From: Oceanicola granulosus HTCC2516
Lineage (GTDB): Bacteria; Pseudomonadota; Alphaproteobacteria; Rhodobacterales; Rhodobacteraceae
Direction of reading: 5' to 3'
DNA: 64,000 bases
Assembly (NCBI RefSeq): GCF_000153305.1
Contig: NZ_CH724107.1
Coordinates: 281,189-345,188, forward strand
In this document: positions 60,412-64,000 of the stretch, in pieces
Position numbering within the stretch: the first letter of the stretch is position 1
How the letters are laid out: every line of letters begins with the position of its first letter
Notes under the pieces: model-generated
Seen by the model: the letters and a program-made list of their open reading frames with translations, nothing else
Told to the model about the DNA's origin: nothing
Databases searched by the model: none
Translations under genes and position numbers: made by a program

Positions 60412-61017
60412 ATGACGCCGCTGCCCGACCTCTACGTGCTGCGCCACGGCGAGACCGAGTGGAATCGCCTGCACCGCTGGCAGGGCGTGCTCGACAGCCC
60501 GCTGACGCCCGAGGGCGAGGCGCAGGCACGGGCGATGGGGCGTCTGCTGCGCGGGCTGGGCGTGGGGCCGGCGGAGCACCGGCTGTTCGTGAGCCCGCAG
60601 GGGCGGGCGCGGCGCACGGCGGAGCTGATCGCGGCCGAGCTCGGCGGCTGGGAGCCGGTGGTGGAGCCGCGGCTCGCCGAGATCGGCGTGGGCCGCTGGG
60701 CGGGGGTCGACCGGGCGGTCATCGACGCCGAGGCCGCCCTGCCGCCGGGGGCGCATTTCCTCGACCTCTACCGCGCCGCGCCGGGGGGCGAGCCGTTCGA
60801 GGCGCTTTATGCGCGGGTGTCGGACTTCCTCGCCGCGCTCGAGGGGCCGGCGGTGGTGGTGACCCATGGAATCACCTCGCGCTTCCTGCGCACCGCCGCG
60901 CTGGGGCTGGGGCTCGGGCGGCTGGCCGAGCTGCCGGGCGGGCAGGGGGTGGTGCACCGGGTGCGCGACGGGCGGCACGAGACGCTGGCGCCCGGGGAGC
61001 GGGGGGAGCCGGGCTGA
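60412..61017 (+). CDS. Histidine phosphatase family protein (GpmB-like)
   Basis: 201 residues. Phosphohistidine motif YVLRHGETEWN near residue 8, SPQGRARRTAELI, and VVTHGITSRFL near residue 152. Phosphoglycerate mutase or general phosphatase activity cannot be separated. Its stop codon lies within a dispersed repeat (61008-61030). Confidence 0.88.
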   Translation: MTPLPDLYVLRHGETEWNRLHRWQGVLDSPLTPEGEAQARAMGRLLRGLGVGPAEHRLFVSPQGRARRTAELIAAELGGWEPVVEPRLAEIGVGRWAGVDRAVIDAEAALPPGAHFLDLYRAAPGGEPFEALYARVSDFLAALEGPAVVVTHGITSRFLRTAALGLGLGRLAELPGGQGVVHRVRDGRHETLAPGERGEPG

Positions 61018-61030
61018 AGCCCGGCCTACG
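61008..61030 (+). repeat. Dispersed 23-bp repeat, GCCGGGCT type
   Basis: GCCGGGCTGAAGCCCGGC followed by CTACG; identical copy at 3961-3983. A palindromic stem overlapping the 3' end of the phosphatase gene and, at the other copy, next to gltA. Confidence 0.85.
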
Positions 61031-61090
61031 CGCACCGTGGCGGGGTCGGCGCTTGCACGTGGGCGGGGCGCGGGCTATTCCAGCCGCCGC

Positions 61091-61166
61091 GGGTGGTTAG
61101 CTCAGTTGGTAGAGCGTCTCGTTTACACCGAGAATGTCGGGGGTTCGAGCCCCTCACCACCCACCA
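61091..61166 (+). tRNA. tRNA-Val (UAC)
   Basis: Acceptor stem GGGTGGT / ACCACCC, anticodon loop TTTACAC (UAC), T-loop GTTCGAGC, encoded CCA. Same family as the CAC tRNA 700 bases upstream. Confidence 0.95.
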
Positions 61167-61329
61167 CCTCCCCTTCCGATCGCTCCGCCGGCCGCCCGCG
61201 CCCGGCTGCCCCCGCGGCAGCGGCGAAATTGATCCCGCGTCAGGCGTTTTTCCTGCTTGACCCCCCCGGCGCCTCTGCCTAGAACCCGCCTCACGCCACG
61301 GGGTCGCAAGACACCAGGGCGGGCAGCGG

Positions 61330-61406
61330 GCGGTTGTAGCTCAGTTGGTTAGAGTACCGGCCTGTCACGCCGGGGGTCGCGGGTTCGAGCCCCGTCAACC
61401 GCGCCA
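61330..61406 (+). tRNA. tRNA-Asp (GUC)
   Basis: Acceptor stem GCGGTTG / CAACCGC, anticodon stem CCGGC/GCCGG with loop CTGTCAC (GUC), encoded CCA. Followed by a terminator. Confidence 0.95.
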
Positions 61407-61416
61407 CCGCTGAAAG

Positions 61417-61443
61417 AAGCGGCTCCTTAGGGGGCCGCTTTTT
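61417..61443 (+). terminator. Rho-independent terminator after tRNA-Asp
   Basis: Stem AGCGGCTCC / GGGGCCGCT with a TTAG loop and a T5 run, 10 bases after tRNA-Asp. Confidence 0.85.
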
Positions 61444-61529
61444 CTTTGCGCGGCGGGCACTTGCGTCTTTCGTAGACACCTGCGTCGCGCCCTTCCCGCG
61501 AGCTCGATCGGGGGGCGGGCACGCCTCCG

Positions 61530-62549
61530 TCAGTCATCTCCGTCCAGCAGCGCCGCTTCCTGTTCGGCCGACAGACCGCCCTTGAGCGGCACGTCCCGCC
61601 GTGCGCGGTCCCAGGCCAGCAGGCGCGCGAGCGTGTCTCGCAGCGGCCGACAGGCGAGGCCGGCGGACCGGGCGCGGGCGGTGTCGACCTGCAGGAAGTA
61701 CCGGAACTGCGGCAGGGCCGGCGCCATCAGGGGCATGTCGACCCACGGCGCGACGCCGGCCCCGACCACCCGCGCCTCGTCGACCCAGACGAGCTCGGCG
61801 GGAGAGCCGGCGGCGTCCCTTGCGGCGGCGAGCAGGTCGGCCATCGGCATCGGTCGGCCGGTCACGTTCCACACCCCGCCGTGCGCGCTCTCGGCGCAGG
61901 CCAGCGCGAAGTCGGCGGCGTCGCGCACGTCGATGAACTGCACGGCCCTGTCGCACGGTCCGGGGGCGGGGACGCGCCGCCGGTCGCCGTGGGCGAGGTC
62001 GATCCGGCGCGCCCACCAGGTGAGCCGGTCGGTATAGTCGCCCGCGCCAACCAGCAGCCCGACCCGCAGCGCCGTCGCCCGCGCGCCCAGCATCTCCTCG
62101 GCGACCAACTCGCAGCCGCGCTTGAGCGGGCCGTAGGCGGCGCCGTACGCCATCGCCGAGGCACGCTCGCCCGGCGGTACGGCGCGGGCGGTGGCGAGAT
62201 CGTCCTCGGTCGGAGCCGGAACGGGGTCGGTCTCGATGACGTGCGCGGTGTAGCTGCCGTAGGTCGAGATCGAGGAGACCAGCACGTAGCGCTGCAGCCC
62301 CGGCAGCGCCTCGAGCAGGGTGCGCACGGAGGCGGGGGTGTAGGCGCAGCTGTCGAACACCCAGTCGAAGGCCTCGCCCCGCAGCGGCGCGAGGTCGCCG
62401 TGGCGGTCGGCCCGGATGGTGCGGACAGAGCTCCCGCCGCGCACGGTCCGGCCGCGCGACAGGATGGTGACGTCGTGCCCGGCGGCCGTCGCGGCGTCCG
62501 CGATGGCGCCGCCGAGAAAGCCGGTTCCGCCGACGACGAGACAGCGCAT
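61530..62549 (-). CDS. NAD-dependent epimerase/dehydratase family protein
   Basis: 339 residues. N-terminal Rossmann motif VVGGTGFLGGAIADAA; SSISTYGSYT and MAYGAAYGPLKRGCE (Tyr-x3-Lys-like) follow. Resembles sugar-nucleotide or isomerase-like SDR proteins; the substrate is not predictable. The ATG at 62549 starts the Rossmann strand; a longer frame at 62606 has no support. Confidence 0.85.
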   Translation of the reverse strand: MRCLVVGGTGFLGGAIADAATAAGHDVTILSRGRTVRGGSSVRTIRADRHGDLAPLRGEAFDWVFDSCAYTPASVRTLLEALPGLQRYVLVSSISTYGSYTAHVIETDPVPAPTEDDLATARAVPPGERASAMAYGAAYGPLKRGCELVAEEMLGARATALRVGLLVGAGDYTDRLTWWARRIDLAHGDRRRVPAPGPCDRAVQFIDVRDAADFALACAESAHGGVWNVTGRPMPMADLLAAARDAAGSPAELVWVDEARVVGAGVAPWVDMPLMAPALPQFRYFLQVDTARARSAGLACRPLRDTLARLLAWDRARRDVPLKGGLSAEQEAALLDGDD

Positions 62550-62715
62550 GGCGTGGTCCTTCCCGGTTGATGCGGCCCGCGAGAGGCGCGGCCGCTGCTG
62601 GCACATCTTGGCCTTGCCAGCCTCAGAACGCCAGATATAGTCAGATCACGGCCGGGGCGGATGCTTCCGTCCTGACGCCGGCGAAGGCAGCAGGACGGGG
62701 ACGGACTCGGGGCTC

Positions 62716-63300
62716 ATGAACGGCGATTTCAGGACACATTTCGTGCGCGAGGCGGCGGGCCTGCGACACCACCCGGCGCTGGTGCTCAACGCCGACTACC
62801 GGCCGCTCTCCTACTACCCGCTGAGCCTCTGGCCCTGGCAGGAGGCGATCAAGGCGGCCTGGCTCGACAGGGTCGACATCGTCGCCGAGTACGAGGAGGT
62901 GGTCCGAAGTCCCTCGACCACGATCCGGATCCCCTCGGTGGTCGTCCTCAAGGATTACGTCAAACCTCAGAAGCGCGTGGCCTTCACGCGCTTCAATCTG
63001 TTTCTGAGGGACGAATTCTGCTGCCAGTATTGCGGCGCGAAGGGCGATCTGACCTTCGACCACGTGGTGCCGCGCGCCCGGGGCGGGATCACCTCGTGGG
63101 AAAACGTCGTCGCCGCCTGCGCGCGCTGCAACCTGCAGAAGGGCTCCAAGAGCCTGCGCCAGTCGGGCCTGTCCCTGCGCAAGGCCCCGCGCCGGCCGGC
63201 CTCGGAGGAGCTGCGCAACACCGGCCGCAAGTTCCCCCCCAACCACCTCCACGACACCTGGCTCGACTTCCTCTACTGGGACGCCGAACTCGAAGCGTAG
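62716..63300 (+). CDS. HNH endonuclease family protein
   Basis: 194 residues. C-terminal HNH motif: FCCQYCGAKGDLTFDHVVPR near residue 104 (zinc Cys pair and the His), then RGGITSWENVVAACARCNLQ. N-terminal HPALVLNADYRPLSYYPLSL is typical of the chromosomal, housekeeping-type HNH family. Its stop overlaps a dispersed repeat. Confidence 0.88.
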   Translation: MNGDFRTHFVREAAGLRHHPALVLNADYRPLSYYPLSLWPWQEAIKAAWLDRVDIVAEYEEVVRSPSTTIRIPSVVVLKDYVKPQKRVAFTRFNLFLRDEFCCQYCGAKGDLTFDHVVPRARGGITSWENVVAACARCNLQKGSKSLRQSGLSLRKAPRRPASEELRNTGRKFPPNHLHDTWLDFLYWDAELEA

Positions 63301-63322
63301 GGTGCGCATTCATCGCGCACCC
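63300..63322. repeat. Dispersed palindromic repeat, GGGTGCGC type, second copy
   Basis: Arms GGGTGCGC / GCGCACCC around ATTCATC. Reverse complement of the copy at 55144-55166 with one mismatch; overlaps the HNH stop codon. Confidence 0.75.
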
Positions 63323-63331
63323 CCGGCCCCC

Positions 63332-64000
63332 TCAGTCGCAGATCCCCGCCACGTCCGCCTCCGGATACGGCAACACCACCTCCTCGGGCATCCGCAGCTC
63401 GCCCACCGGCATCGCCTGCCCGAGGAGCGCGCGGAGCCGGTCCGTTCGGGCCGCGTCCGGTGCGAGGGTGGCGCAGCAGATGTATTCCTCCACCAGCGCC
63501 GCCTGTTGCTCGTAGCCGTAGGCGAGGAAGTCCGGCGTCGCGTCGCTGTCGAACAGGTAGGGGTCCTCGATCGTCTGGTGCTCCCGCGCGACGCGGCCCA
63601 GCGAGTAGCCCGTCACCTCGCGGTTCTGCCACTGCCAGACATGGGTCAGCTCGTGGGCGAAGAACATCGCCGCCACGAGGTTCAGCCGCTCGGGCCAGTC
63701 GGCGAGGTAGTCGGCGAGGTACCAGTCGGGGTTCGTCACCACGTGGTCGAACAAGGTGATCCCGGCGGTGCGGGTCTCGAAGGTGGGGCCGGTGCTCGGC
63801 GGCAGGATCCGCTCGCGGCAGGTGGTGCGCGGGCGGGTCGGGTAGGTGAAGGTGAAGGCGCCGACGGGACCCGCCTCGGTGAAGCGGATGTCGGAATAGG
63901 CGGTGTCGGGGCCGAGGATCTGGGCCGCGAAGGCGCGCTCGGCGGGCGTGAGCGGGCGGGTGCAGGCCGAGAGCAGGAGCAGGGCGGCGAGGAGCGGGCG
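63332..64000 (-). CDS. Lipoprotein with HExxH zinc-protease-like motif, partial
   Basis: Open to the right edge. Lipobox LLLLSAC near the start of the visible part, then a conserved region ending in FFAHELTHVWQW (HExxH) and EYICCATL. Mature part predicted periplasmic. C-terminus is present (stop at 63332); the first few residues lie outside the window. Not assigned to a characterised family. Confidence 0.7.
   Translation of the reverse strand, partial: RPLLAALLLLSACTRPLTPAERAFAAQILGPDTAYSDIRFTEAGPVGAFTFTYPTRPRTTCRERILPPSTGPTFETRTAGITLFDHVVTNPDWYLADYLADWPERLNLVAAMFFAHELTHVWQWQNREVTGYSLGRVAREHQTIEDPYLFDSDATPDFLAYGYEQQAALVEEYICCATLAPDAARTDRLRALLGQAMPVGELRMPEEVVLPYPEADVAGICD

Noticed and set aside
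1-64000. CRISPR array
   Set aside because: No regularly spaced direct repeats of 25-40 bases were seen, and no cas genes.

Overview
The window comes from a GC-rich alphaproteobacterium, most likely of the Rhodobacterales (inferred from the style of GltX, GltA, CcmF/CcmH, AroK-AroB, XerD and the HU-like protein; no rRNA is present to confirm it). Two chromosomal flanks (about 1-11.2 kb and 51.9-64 kb) have very high GC and compact, overlapping housekeeping genes. Between them lies a visibly lower-GC, mosaic segment.

Left flank: thpR (edge), a PaaG-type enoyl-CoA isomerase, ccmH-ccmF, gltA, gltX, a frameshifted comEC, a DUF3179 protein, a TupA-like ATP-grasp protein, then the first 24 codons of dusA. 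Right flank: a reconstituted full-length dusA, a TSUP permease, a CorC-type CBS protein, xerD and two Rhodobacterales-type hypotheticals, aroK-aroB, an HU-like protein, tRNA-Val(CAC), a phosphatase, tRNA-Val(UAC), tRNA-Asp(GUC), an epimerase, an HNH endonuclease and a partial HExxH lipoprotein.

The central 40.6 kb (11249-51889) is a genomic island integrated inside dusA. A 17-bp direct repeat lies at both ends. The displaced dusA 5' stub sits at the left, the element supplies a new dusA start at the right, and a tyrosine integrase lies next to the right end. Cargo from left to right: a nest of broken insertion sequences; an intact IS3/IS2-type element; a copper module (DUF411, CopC, CopD, two cytochromes c, two multicopper oxidases, DUF305, CopA ATPase, CsoR with paired operators); a CBS gene cut by another IS3-family element; vapBC; a mercury operon (merR / merT-merP-merF-merA plus two accessory genes); a plasmid-like block (KfrA-like protein with a 27-bp palindrome, an XPD/DinG-like helicase); an HTH protein followed by two adjacent large tyrosine recombinases and two small unknown proteins; a PrtN-like regulator, a GAF histidine kinase and a DUF421 protein; and a sulfide/persulfide detoxification operon (DUF442 phosphatase, persulfide dioxygenase-rhodanese fusion, SulP, MBL protein, two YeeE/YedE halves) divergent from a SqrR/BigR-type regulator.

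The most unusual part is the 34.2-41.6 kb module. It holds an Fe-S-like Cys-containing helicase, a divergent 49-bp nested dyad, a double-HTH protein, a 12-7-12 bp dyad that looks like a tyrosine-recombinase crossover site, a pair of recombinases, and two translationally coupled small proteins of unknown family. It could be a mobile or plasmid-maintenance system of its own inside the island; this is inference.
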